This document shows, piece after piece, positions 44,070 through 55,920 of a stretch of 64,000 nucleotides of DNA. Every line of letters begins with the position of its first letter. The stretch's first letter is position 1. The notes under the pieces are model-generated. The model did no database searches, was not told the origin of the DNA, and saw only the letters and a program-made list of their open reading frames with translations. A program made the translations under genes and the position numbers. The DNA comes from Dryas octopetala (lineage: Eukaryota; Streptophyta; Magnoliopsida; Rosales; Rosaceae): assembly GCA_963921425.1 (NCBI GenBank), contig OY992840.1, positions 15,850,621 through 15,914,620 of the forward strand. The letters run 5' to 3'.

Positions 44070-46724
44070 GAGAAGGTGAAAAACTCTCAAAAGGAATACC
44101 TTAGCTCTAGGTGCCAAGCGAGGATTTGATGGTTGCTGATTAGGGTTAGGGGGTAAATCATCAATGTCCTGCATATGCATCCAGAATGACAAAGAATTAG
44201 CATCCAGTAAAAAAGAAAACTGATCTCAATAAGAAAATCTAGAAAGGGTTTACTTTGACATTAGGAGGTTTCTCCCCTCGTTGTACCATGGCCATGATCT
44301 GCAATATATTAATAAAAGTTAAATAGGAAGAAAACCCTAGGCAAGACAGTAGCATTGCTCATGAATGATTAATTTTTAGGGCCTTACAACTGACTGAATA
44401 TTCTTTCTTATGGAAACAGTTCTGAGCAACAAAAGGCCATAAAAACTACTTACCTCCATATAAGATTTTGAGTGAGGTGCAGCAGATGGTTCCATGGATG
44501 CAGGAGCTGAGGAAGATTGCACTGTACAGAAAATTCCAATATTATGAATAAAATCAATAAACATTAGAAAGATTAAACAATAGATAATTGAAAAATTTGA
44601 GAATAAAAACCTGAGTGCAAGCCAGACTCTGCCTTGCCGTTCACATATTGTTGCTGTAAAACAGTTAAATAGTAGAAACCCAAATTATGAACAGATGTGA
44701 ATATGATATTATCTAAACCTTTCCAAAAATCAACAAAAATTTGAAATTTACGCCTATTTTCAGGCTTTCAACTAACCTTTGAATTTGTGATAGTGACTCG
44801 ATGATCTTCCTGGTCAACAAGAGAGGTTCTTACTGGGGCCTTTGTTTCTATTGATCATTAAGCAGAAAGATAGGATAATCAATAAAATCATTATTGGATT
44901 CCAAATTTATGGATTTGATACATCAATGGAAGAACAAAAAATTTTCATGATTGTGTAGTAGCTGTTTTTTTAGGCAGAACAATTAATCATATCTACTTGT
45001 TTGATCACATAGCATCTTTCTAGTACCTTCCAATTTCCGAATGGAATTACTCATTGACTTCATTTCTTGCACTTGCACATCTAACAAATTCATGAGTTCT
45101 ACAAAGTATCTCCTCTCTGGCCCAAGTATAAACCAAGGTGCAGCAAGCAATCATGAAAATGTTAAACTTGTCACTATAGAATCCAAAATGAAAATGAAAA
45201 CAGTAATAACAACAAAAAAAAGTAGACTCAATTAAGACAGAAATAGCATATAGAGCATCACAATCCCACCTTCGGTCTTAGAATTCAGCATTTCCTGGCT
45301 TGCTTTTGCCACATCTGCTGCCGCAGCTTCTTCTGCCAAACTAGGTTTTGAGTCAGTTTTCTTCTCAATGTCATTTTCATCTTCCAATACAACCTTGCGT
45401 ACCCAAGCCTTCAACCTAGGAATAATAGATTTCTAAAACAGAAAACATGCCATGAGACACCAACTTAGCTAGAACTATCAAGTGATAAAAGTCTAATGGG
45501 TACTTTGTGGGACTGGGTCAAGAAACATAAAAAGGAAATATAACGCAAAGGAATAGCATCAGAACGTGAAGGATAACAATTAACATGTCTAAGTTTTTAG
45601 ATGCCATGATTGTAAAAAAGTTGAGTGTAAATAACCTTAATTAGTACAGCTGTTCCAGCACCTGAAACTGCCAGGAATCCTACAGCAGCAAGGGCATGAT
45701 ACCAGTGGAATCTATACCCAGTTAAGGTACGCACAGGGGAAATGGCATAAGTAGGAGCAGCTCCTGCAGGCTGCAGAGTTTGAGTTGTACTTTGTGCCTG
45801 AATGTTTGATGATGTCTTCGCTTGTCCGTCTGCAATAAGAAAGCATATACAATCATCACTTATGCAAACATTTGGCAAACTCTGGTAAAAACCAATATCC
45901 CACTTTGATACCAGTTTTTTTGTTACCTTGATTTGCAGTAGATGCCTGCGCACCTGGAGGTGGGTCCTGCAATTTCAAAAGAAAAAAAATGTCAAACATG
46001 AAAAAGATTGACAATTGGCAATTTACTTAAATAACAATGAATAATTCACTTACAGGCACACGCTGAAATGCTTCATCAATCTCTTCCTTTGTGAGGCCCT
46101 TTTTCTCAAGAAAAGACCGTCTGTAAATGATGGGAGAGCCCCTAACTTTCGGGTGCGAAAGGAATTTCACAGCATTTTGCACTTGATCCTCTCTTATTGG
46201 TTCAGAATTCACAAACACAGATGGTGTAGAATTCTGTTTAGGTGGCTGAGCCCCAGCATCTTGCTGACTCTCATTTGTTTGTTGAGCAAGACCAGCTGCT
46301 CAAGTTAATAATCAGTATTATTTTCCTAAACATACAGCTTAGATACATAACTAAGCTTCATAGATTCCTTTTATTTCTAGATAAAGTAATAATACTGCAG
46401 CCAATTTTACAAGAATTACGTTCCTTTCACAACCCATTAATTTATTTAACTCTCCTTAAACTATAATCATACAATGAATCTTGTGGGTTTATTCAATTCA
46501 TTGCACACAGAACTAATTCTTTCTATGAAAACTATTCAGAAATAAATTAGTAGCAATCATAAACAAAACTGGCAACATATAGAATTTGTTTATTGAAATA
46601 AAATTGCTTAACTTGCTCAGCAACTAGGAACCGTACTGAAATACATATAAAAATGAAAAAGAAAAGGGAGAGAGAGCGAGAGAGAGAGAGAAATGGCACC
46701 TGGGTCCTGCGGTTTGTCGTCCAT
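43015..46724 (-). CDS. PEX14: Peroxin-14 (peroxisomal import docking protein)
   Basis: PEX14 docks PEX5-cargo complexes at the peroxisomal membrane. Twelve exons on the minus strand: 46724-46700, 46298-46054, 45966-45927, 45829-45636, 45432-45270, 45098-45027, 44847-44777, 44653-44611, 44521-44454, 44298-44254, 44168-44100, 43539-43015. They encode 519 aa, near the plant norm. Exon 2 holds the conserved PEX5/PEX19-binding domain (REDQVQNAVKFLSHPKVRGS, then FLEKKGLTKEEIDEAFQRVP). Exon 4 has a hydrophobic segment around ALAAVGFLAVSGAGTAVLI. Exon 6 has a coiled-coil-like ELMNLLDVQVQEMKSMSNSI. The tail is Pro- and Gln-rich with an INNGSAEV repeat. The start MDDKPQDP is tentative: the frame continues upstream without a stop as far as a good acceptor site at about 46744. 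Confidence 0.93.
43056..43127 (-). repeat. 24-bp coding tandem repeat in PEX14
   Basis: CCCATTATTAATCACCTCAG... repeats with a 24-bp period about 2.7 times. It encodes the 8-residue unit INNGSAEV near the PEX14 C-terminus and stays in frame. Confidence 0.88.
44001..44064. repeat. Compound (TG)n(AG)n microsatellite in a PEX14 intron
   Basis: About 13 TG units are followed directly by about 20 AG units. It lies in the intron between exons 44168-44100 and 43539-43015, close to the splice donor. Confidence 0.95.
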
Positions 46725-47598
46725 ACTGACCTCCTCCTTCACCTGAATTACTCAGCAAAGAGAAAAACGGAAAAGAAAGTGAAAGAAAAGGAGAGAATCA
46801 GTGAGAAAATGAAAAACAAACAACGAAATAAGTTATTATTATTCTGATAATAGAAGTGCTTACAGAAGGAGATGATGAAACTAATGAGGTCAGCGGTAGC
46901 TCACTAGCTCCAGAGGTAACTGGTATGGTGGGCTTTGCACATCCCAAAGCAACATCAACATGCTAGTCTGAAAGACGCCAAAGAATGCTGCAGATAATGA
47001 ATGAACTCCTATCCGCTGCGGTGCATCATCCACATGGGCCTGTGGCTCATGCATCATGGACTGATAATTTATTTGGGCCCATGAAGTTAAAGAAGGCCCA
47101 AAAGTCTTGGCCCAGATTTACCACCTTCATGACCTGTTCGGTCCAAACACCTAGGCGTTGCTAGGCCTAGAAGCGGTTGTCCACATGAGATGCAAACAAA
47201 ACCAATGGTCTACAAAACTATACTTGAGGAAGTGTTTTCACACCATCAATCAACATTGACTCATCCCAATCAACATCTAGCTACACAAGCTCGATCAGAA
47301 GATAAAAAATTCATGTTGCTACTATTATTTGGGCATAATTGGACCCCCAATTTCACTAAAAGAAAGAAAAAGAAGAAAAGACAAATTGAGCAATAACTCG
47401 AATATTTTTATTCGAGTCATTGTCGTAGACAACACTAAAGTTACAAGCCCCACACATTGATGGATGACTTGTGCGGATCATGTGAATTGTGAAAATGGTT
47501 TCTTCTTTCTCGAATGGGTTTTTAAGGTGAATGAAGATTTTCATGATGCTTGATTACTATTTATAATTTTATATAGTGGGAAGGACTCATGAAGTCAT

Positions 47599-47660
47599 GA
47601 CTCATGAGTGATTTTTTTGTTTTTTGTTTTTTTGGCCACGTACGGACTCGTGAGTGATTT
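47599..47660 (-). mobile_element. Tiny T-headed insertion
   Basis: GACTCATGAGTGATTT (47599-47614) and GACTCGTGAGTGATTT (47645-47660), 15 of 16, flank a 30-bp insert. On the minus strand it reads CGTACGTGGCC followed by an A-rich tail. Confidence 0.75.
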
Positions 47661-48790
47661 AAATTGACATAGACAACTCATTGAATGTTGTTGCGTCGTG
47701 GGGTTGGGTCATGTGTACGCATGCATGTCTTGTTGTAATACCAATGAACACATAGCCAAAAACCATTTCCCTTTCAAAACTAATATGTCAACTGTTATAT
47801 AGAATATACTGAGGAACCGATCGACCAAACGATGATGATAATTACAATTAAGTTTACAGTCACCAAAACTTTTCTCAAATTTCAGATATATATGTAGACA
47901 TGATATCATAATATCCTGGTTATTAGAAGCAAATGATCGGATACATGCATTGTAAAGTTGGACCATAAATGAATGAATAGTGCATTTGTTAAAGCATGCA
48001 TGCACCAGAAGAAAAAAATCAAATCAAGCATGCATAATTGCATATATATATATATATATATGATCATTTAGGACCACATGGCCATATGTGATAAGAGTAG
48101 TGCAGGTTTAAAGGTGACTATTGCTTTGCAGCTAATTGCCCGTCTTTTGCAATAGGCTTTTTCTACAGTGCTCCGTACTGTCCACACACTTATGGACCTT
48201 TGACATGCACAAAAAAAAGAAGTATCCTTTAAATTTTATGTAGTACGTGAGAGCTGTATACATCTGTTACTCCACTACCCTTTTCAACCATATGGTCCAT
48301 ATGTATGTATGCTGGACGTGATGTGAACCAAGATGTAAAATTGATGCACAAGAATCAAGAATGTTGCACAAGAGAGACAAATTAACCTTTGAAAACAACT
48401 TTTCTTTTAGAGTAAATTAATTATATATATATATAAGCACTTTTTCTCTCCTAGCTGTATACCTTAACCTTACTTTCTCTATGCCAATGATTTTGTTTTT
48501 GAAAGTGAAGTGGCTTTCAAATAGACAGAAAAAAGCACCTTTTACATCATTTAAAGGAGCAATTATTTACATGTTATGGAACTTATGGGGAAACAATCTC
48601 CAATTTTTCAAAACCAAACAAGAACTAATTTCCAAGATGGGGTTTCCCGAATGTGCTGGGACAAAAGCAAAGATAAGGTCAAAGGCTGAAGGCAAAGGAA
48701 AAGCCCTATATTGCCTATCCCTATTGCTTTTTGAGCAATAAAGATCTGGGCCTGGTTTTATCCCTTGTATTATAAAAGATGTCACTCATT

Positions 48791-48850
48791 GGCTCTCTGG
48801 CTCTCTCTTCTTTTTTTTTTGGGTCGGATCGAGGCTCTCTGCCTCTCTCT
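48791..48850 (-). mobile_element. Tiny T-headed insertion
   Basis: GGCTCTCTGGCTCTCTCT (48791-48808) and GGCTCTCTGCCTCTCTCT (48833-48850), 17 of 18, flank a 24-bp insert that on the minus strand reads TCGATCCGACCC plus an A-run. The flanks are CT-repetitive, which weakens the case slightly. Confidence 0.6.
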
Positions 48851-49973
48851 AACTCTTAACACTTCTGCTGTCCTCAATTTCTCAGAGCCACAGATTGCAA
48901 ATTTGGGTCCCCCTTACAGATTTCCTCATCTTTACTTTACATGCCTTTTTTTTTCCCACATCGCTGGATTGATTCTAAAATCCCAGAGAAAGAAGACAAC
49001 TAATGGTATGTGTTGAAAATTCAACATTTCAATAATTTATTGGCATGTACATACCACAAGGGAACCCAAAGAAGTGGACGAGATATGCGCGCATTTTAGG
49101 TTCCTAGCTTGAGGAACATAACATGTTGTGTTATTAGATTGTAAATTAGGCAAGTCACGCTTAATCCTCAAATTTTAAATTTTAGTCATGAACACAAAAT
49201 CTAACGCACAAAAATTAGCCTAGAATCCTAATGCAAGCTCTAACTTCTCAGTTTAGCACATGTTACTGTACTCTCGATCATTCATATCAACATTAAATGA
49301 TCGAGTGTCGGCTTGATTACTCTCCATGGCCCATGCATGCATGGACCATTCAATTCGATCGTACACATAATTTGCTGGACATGCTTAAGAAGGGAAAAAA
49401 GAGAGGATATATTTCCTAAATTTGACTCCAATTAGGTCTAAGCTAATTCGTATCCAAAACCAGGGAGGACCACATGGTGAACATTGACTGTGGCAAGACA
49501 AGAGAACCCTTACAGACAGTGGACAGTAGTGAACGTACATGCACTGACTGGCATTTATATATATATGTCTACTCGTCCTTTTGTGAGTGAGTGCATGTAT
49601 GTAGATTCCAATTAGATCTTGCTCAAATTCATTCCTGATTCAACCGGCCCCTTAATTGATTTGGCTTAATTTTCTCATCGAATGTATTGTATGTATTTGG
49701 GTTTGTTTTATATGGATAAATGGGTGCATATATATGTGCATGTTACATGTATAGTATATATATATATATATATAGGTATTCCTACAGCCAGACAGTTTGA
49801 CATTTAATATTGTTAGATCATGATCACTAAGTACGTGAAATCTTATTTAAATTGTTGATTAGATTGATAATCAATATAACATGTTAACTATACAGTAAGA
49901 AGAGATTACCAATCAAAAGAGCTAGCATTTCTATTAATTGGAATAGTGGACTATTGACTCACCTGGCTATCTT

Positions 49974-50056
49974 TTGTGTCATATTTTTAATAGAATTGGA
50001 ACTCACATCTATTAGAAAAATGACACATAAGATGAGTAATTGAGATAGTCCAAATT
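49974..50056. repeat. Imperfect foldback (MITE-like)
   Basis: GGCTATCTTTTGTGTCATAT-TTTTAATAGA is mirrored by TCTATTAGAAAAATGACACA-TAAGATG-AGATAGTCC. The arms are about 30 bp. It shares the TCTATTAGAAA(A/G)ATG core with the 41164-41288 foldback. It is just downstream of the MYB stop codon. Confidence 0.55.
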
Positions 50057-50151
50057 TTTTTATTCATATTAAAAAAATCAGATTATGAATATGGATCTCA
50101 TTAACAAAAGAAGAAATCTAGATATATACAAATTAATTAAATGCAATAAGT

Positions 50152-51585
50152 CTAGAAGCCATCTAAAACATATTCAAGAGAATAGTAGCCATCATCTAGA
50201 GTAGGGTCCATGAAGTAAGGGTGGTATAGATGATCAATGCTATGATTATTGTAGAACCAAAAGGAGCTTTCATAATTATTGCTCATCATCGCTTCCCACA
50301 TGCCACTAAACCCAACAGCACTTTTAGAGCCAACAACAACATTATCTATCATCACTGCTTTATCATCACAAACAGAAGCTTCATCATGATGATGATCACC
50401 AATATTGAAATTGGGTAGTGATGGCTGTAGTTGATCATCATCAGGATGATGAATATGATCATGATCCTGATCAGAGTTTGATGATTGATCTGAGGAAATG
50501 CAAAATTTCTCTTTTATTTGTTGTTGTTGTTGTGAGAGTAGTGAAAATGTTGGTAAAGAAGTAGTGGTCTTGGCTTTGGTCTTAATTGGCTTGTGGTTGT
50601 TGTTGATGACACGATTGACACCGAGCTTCTTGCTCAAATGAGTGTTCCAGTGGTTCTTCACTTGGTTGTCTGTTCTTCCCGGTACTCGTCCAGCAATCAA
50701 AGACCACCTAATTATTTTGGTGATTAAACATAACATCATCATCATCATCGTCGTCAAGACTCAAGAGAGAGCAATATTTCTCATTTTTCTTTTTTTCTTA
50801 AAGGAAATTTGTAGTACATTTGCTGGCGCGCAACACGTACATTATACATATCAATATCTTTTGTGTAGCTAGTATTAATTAGTACTATATAGCTAGCAAT
50901 TATATTGCTTGGAATCAGAGACCAGTAGGGACCAGTAAGTATGTACTGCCCAGTATTTGTGGGGACTTTGGAATTCGAACAATGACACGTACGCAACAAA
51001 GATGGAATATTTCACAATATGGCATCAGAAATTAAGCGTGAACTTTTTTTTTTGGCCAAGGAAGAAACTGTATACTTAAAGACCAGAATGTACCTGGCCA
51101 AAAAAAAAAACCATAATTTAAGTTGTACGTACCCTTTTTGATATGTAATGTTATAATATAGTTATAGCTATGCTTTAATTTGAGGAAATTAAGAAAATTA
51201 GTGGAGTTAATTACCTATTTCCAAGGAGGTTATGAAGGCGAATAATAAGATCGTCTTCTTCCTCAGAGAAGTCACCCCGCTTGACGTTGGGGCTGAGATA
51301 ATTCATCCACCTTAATCTGCAACTTTTCCCGCACCTCTTCAACCCTACACCATTAATTGATATATACTCATTAATATCCATGACCTTATTTACTTAATTA
51401 TTGATTAATAATATATATATATATAGTAGTAGCTAATTAATTAAGGTACCTGTGAGTTTGTTTACGCGATTCCACTTGCCTTTGCCATGCACCCTAATAT
51501 AATCCATGAGGATTCTGTCCTCCTCCAGTGTCCAAAGACCTTTCTTATATTCACTACCACTACTACTCCTCCCACCACCTTCCAT
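50152..51585 (-). CDS. R2R3-MYB transcription factor, WEREWOLF/GLABRA1-like (subgroup 15)
   Basis: Three exons (51585-51450, 51344-51215, 50707-50152) encode 273 aa. The intron positions are the standard two of R2R3-MYBs. R2 starts [20 protein letters not shown] and R3 starts [20 protein letters not shown], with all the expected Trp (or R3 Phe) positions. The blocks [20 protein letters not shown] and [17 protein letters not shown] are near-identical to WER/GL1/MYB23. R3 contains the bHLH-binding pattern DL-x2-R-x3-L-x6-L-x3-R, so it likely joins MYB-bHLH-WD40 complexes controlling epidermal cell fate. The C-terminus is Asp/His/Asn-rich, ends SLEYVLDGF, and lacks an obvious WVxEDDFELS subgroup-15 signature. 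Exact orthology is therefore uncertain. Confidence 0.92.
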
Positions 51586-51742
51586 TGTTGTTGTGCTTGT
51601 AAAGCAAGCAAAGCAAGCAAGACTCTTGACAGAGCTAGAGCAGAGAGAGCAGAGAGAGCAGAGAGAGAGCAGAGAATTAAAGAGAACTAGTTAGACTAAC
51701 TAGACTTGGGGTCAATATGCTGGCTTTTTGGAGGAAACAACA

Positions 51743-51799
51743 ATGTGGTGCTTATTTTTTTGGTAAAGAACTAAAGATCGAACTATATGGTGCTTATTT
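51743..51799 (-). mobile_element. Tiny T-headed insertion in the MYB 5' region
   Basis: ATGTGGTGCTTATTT (51743-51757) and ATATGGTGCTTATTT (51785-51799), 14 of 15, flank a 27-bp insert. On the minus strand the insert reads TAGTTCGATCTTTAGTTCTT then TACC and a short A-run, like a LINE 3' end. Confidence 0.75.
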
Positions 51800-51802
51800 A
51801 TA
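51795..51802 (-). promoter_or_regulatory. TATA-box candidate of the MYB gene
   Basis: The minus strand reads TATAAATA here, a consensus TATA box about 210 bp before the MYB start codon. Transcription would then begin near 51765, giving a leader of about 180 nt. Confidence 0.5.
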
Positions 51803-54800
51803 CACACTCACTTATATATATATATATATATATATACATGAAGTTAAACAAAAAGTCATATATACGTCTTGATATATATTTATATTGGGACTTGAGTGTG
51901 AGTACTGATATTAATTAGTGGAGGCTAGCTATCTAATGTCACCATCTGCTTCAGCATCAGCAACGCACTATAAATATAATTGTTTGGCACTACTATATAG
52001 TACTATCATTATAATAATATATAATAATGTATATCATACAACGAATATTAATCAAAGTGCATATATTGATATGAAAAAAAGGGATAGGAGATGATGAGAT
52101 TATATGAGATAAATTTTATTTTAAAATTAAATAAATTTTATGTAATAAAATATAGAGATTAATATCATTTTGCTCTCTATATTATTACACTTATATTAGT
52201 TTGCTCTCCAGACTTCTAATTTAGAAAACTAAAGTTTTGATTTTTTCAATTTTGTCAATTGAAATTTTTCCATCAATTTACATATTTTTTATTCAAATAT
52301 AAATATTAGAATATACATATCATCATATTATTATTAAAATGAGATACTAAATATAAATTTATCTTTATTGATATATATGTATGTATATCGATTGGTTGAT
52401 AGGACCCTGTATGGACAGTAAAGCAGCTTAATTGGTGCAGCTAACAGATGAGCAGATATATAGATTTGTTTTTTTGTTTGTTACCCAAACGCCCACGTGT
52501 CATTATGGACTGGATCCCATCACTGTCATCCCCTCTCTCTTTCACATACAAAACGCGCGGCCCTTAATTAATTCCCCAATCCCCACATCAGTACATCACG
52601 AATAAATTACTTACTCCTTAAATGTAATTGTAGGTTACCTAAACTCATAATTAGCTAGCTTTTGATTAAGTGTAGGCACAGGCACCACTATAGATCTCTA
52701 TGCATCTCCCATTTAAAATCATTTATGCATGTATGAGCGATTATTCCATAATCTAAACACAACTCTTTAAGTTTCATGAATATTGTTAGATGAATTACAT
52801 TCTTAGACCATATGCCAACGAACATGCATGTATAATTCACTTGATAGTTAGTAATTAATATATAACCCTCTATGTAATGAATGTGATTTTCTAATGTAAT
52901 TTAATATTATAATCCTTTTAGGATTATTGAAGTTTGACTATTAGAGTAGCTCATTAAATCATTAAAGGCTTCCAATAATGAAGAAATGACAAGAAACTTG
53001 ACTTGGCCAACGTAAATATTGGTAGAATATTATCCAACCATCATTAAGGAAAAGAAACAAACCCCCACTCCAATTATAACAAGCAATAATATTATTCTAT
53101 TATTATGTTGGGTTTTGAGATTTTTATTACATTCTTATATATTAACTTAAAATTGATTATTAAAATTCGAGTATAGTTTATAGACAACTCGCTCATACAC
53201 AATGGCGATTGCAATTTTTCAAGATAAAAAGATTTGCCAAGGGATTTTGCAGTATGCAAGAGCAAGAAATTTGCTTGTCTGAATGTGTGTTTTAGAAATT
53301 TGCTTATTATTAATAATTTAATATGATCAAATTGATCGATTGTTTGAATGTGTGGTTTAATTTACTGATTACCAAAGTACTCTAGTAAAAGATGGAGCAT
53401 CAATTATCCTATATATCCTAAAAAAATAGACAACACACATAAATGCCATTATTAATGGCCATGTTCCTCCGGGAAACAACCTATAGCGTGACACACATTA
53501 GCAAGAAAAAACAGAAAAAAATCGATGTGTCACACATTGTCTTAATAAGAAGACAAACATTGCATGCTGTCTTTAATCACGTGCTTTATCAGCTTATGCC
53601 TAACATTAAATGGGACTATTGTTGTTTGCTGAATCCAATTGCAGAGTCTCTTTCCATCGATTGGAGCATTTCTAACAGCCTTATTCTCAATTAAGAACTG
53701 AAAGATAGTAAAAAATCTCCATCGCAAATTCGCAACTTGGTTTCGTTATATTCGCATGCATGAATGGTGAAACTTTGTTTTCTTTTTGTTTTGTTTCACT
53801 TTCACTTTTTGTGTGCCTTTGGCATTTGGGTTACAACTTACAACCTATTGAGGCTAGCAATTAGCTAGCAATTAGCTTCTGGGTTGTGAGTACTTTTCAG
53901 GTCTGGCACTCCTGGAATCATTGGGTTTTGTTTCTTTCTCCCCAAAAACCCGTGAGAGGGAGAGAGAGAGAGAGAGAGAGGGCAGTCTAGGCTGTCTTTG
54001 AGTCTGGGGCTAGTTATTCACAATTGAGTTGAGCCATTGCTACTGCTACATGATGTTATAGGCATCCGTATGTATGCAACTTATTATTCATCAACAGTTC
54101 AACACCCAAAGGCCCTGGACTAGCATATGTGGCCTTTGAAGTTTGAATGTGAGACTCCGATATAGATGTCAGTATCTTTAATTACGTAGCAGTACTACTA
54201 CTATGTGAGCCCAATGCTCCTGCATGTGAGAAATATAATGAAGAATCAAATTATTATGGCATTCAAACCACAACTGGTTAATTGTTCGTGGTATATTTCT
54301 ATTTTCCAAAGGATCGAGCATATGCGTCTGAACCACTCAAAGTGAAAATAATTAGGCCATTATTTTTCTGGTACAAAACTTATGTGAACCACATCGTAAT
54401 TTCTCCATGGTTGCACAAAAGGACTGGGGTTTTGAGTTTTTTGCCCACTTCCACCAGGCTCCTTGTTATCGAATGTTTCACAATTTACATGTACATGCAA
54501 TAATGCAATATATATCATAATAACCTCATTGACCCAGTTGCTACTTTTCAGAAACTTTTCTTTGACATAGTCAATGGAAACTTAGCTAATCAAATTTTAA
54601 AATCTAAGGAAGTGACAGTCAGAGAAAAAAATCTAGCAAGGCAATGCAGGATCCACTTCAGGCCTGCGTGAGAGTGAGACTACACAAACTGGGTTTTGTA
54701 CTTTGTAGACTGCTTGATTATCTGCATCAGTGTCGTTTGGACTACTATAAGGAACACTGGAACAGTGAGAAGCTTCAGACCCAAATGAAACAAAAATAGC

Positions 54801-55920
54801 ATTTAATGAGATTACCGTAGGTCCTTTAATTACTCGGACCTTGTCCATGTGAGTGAAGCAGTTGTATTTAATGCATGAATCAGAACATTAGGCTTCTCTC
54901 TGGGTCATGTTGGGTACGTGTCAAGACTTTATTGCTCCATATGGCTGAACCGGTCCGTGATCATTTTTCTCCCATCTCCAATTTAAGTCTTGAGATTCAA
55001 AGACGATGCATATATGGGCAATGGATTGATGGCCAAAGTCATACACTGCATAATTCAGAATGTAGCAATCTTGGGAGTTTGGGAGTTATTTTAAGGAGTA
55101 AGGCCCTGGACTAAGTTAGCATAATCTGCTTCTAACTAGGGCTCTAAAATAATTTACTTTTGTAAGTTTATTAAACCATTTAACTAAGAAAAGGATTAAA
55201 CCAAGTTAGCATTGCTACTTGGTCATTTTCTGGCAAACTGACACATCACACGACAGCCCTGCCTTCAAACAAAGAATTATAATGGCACCCAAGTACAGGT
55301 TTTAACATGTAGTATAGCTCTCTGACTCAGATTTGAGGAATTGGGCAACGTATACATGATGGCGTATAGTGCAAGTCAGCAATGCATTATCACACTGAAC
55401 CTGGGGGTAAAAAAAAAAAGAGTATCTTTGCACCCTTGTATTTGTAATCTGTAACATTTGAATAATGTTGACACAAGTCGAATTTCATTTGAAAATGTAA
55501 AATAAAGAGGCTCATATCAACTTTCATAAGGGAATCTGCTGCTTAAATGACAATATACCTCTAAATTCTAAAGCTAAATAACATAACTAAAATTAACACA
55601 TAGTTTTATAGACAGCTCTACTGGTTTAGGGTTCACAAGGATTCAGAAGGTAGAACGAATCAGAAGGGTTCATGCTCAAGACCATTTTAGCATATGATAC
55701 TGTGGTCACTGGATTCTTGTGTCTTCTTAACCCTTCATGACAAAATGTCTATTACGAAGCAAAATGGGTGAGTTTGACAGCTACAATGCTTGCAGTTCTT
55801 GAATTGTCATGCTACACGAAAACATTAAAGCAAAAAAGTTAATATCAGGAAAGAATCGGAGGAAATGGTATAGAAACATGCAGAAAATTAAGATACCAGT
55901 TTGAATCATTGCGTAATGGA

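Larger units (their letters stand above)
46725..50151. other. PEX14 upstream region and PEX14-MYB interval
   Basis: No gene is recognised beyond the possible PEX14 leader exon discussed in the findings (about 46858-46930). A GA-rich tract lies just inside the first PEX14 intron (46663-46692). AT microsatellites are at about 48042-48062, 48421-48435 and 49757-49776. Two tiny A-tailed insertions and one MITE-like foldback are listed separately. Short open frames, such as 48481-48741, have no recognisable relatives. Confidence 0.55.
51586..55920. other. MYB upstream region and MYB-RRP40 interval
   Basis: No further gene is recognised. It holds the MYB leader and promoter, AT tracts (about 51815-51837), a GA tract at about 53956-53980, and a CCCACGTGTCA G-box/ABRE-like sequence near 52491, about 900 bp upstream of the MYB start. 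The remaining short open frames appear random. Confidence 0.55.

Noticed and set aside
51036-51112. Two T- or A-runs next to GGCC (ACTTTTTTTTTTGGCC and CTGGCC plus A-run) near the MYB gene
   Set aside because: They resemble ends of the tiny insertions, but no flanking direct repeat of useful length is present.
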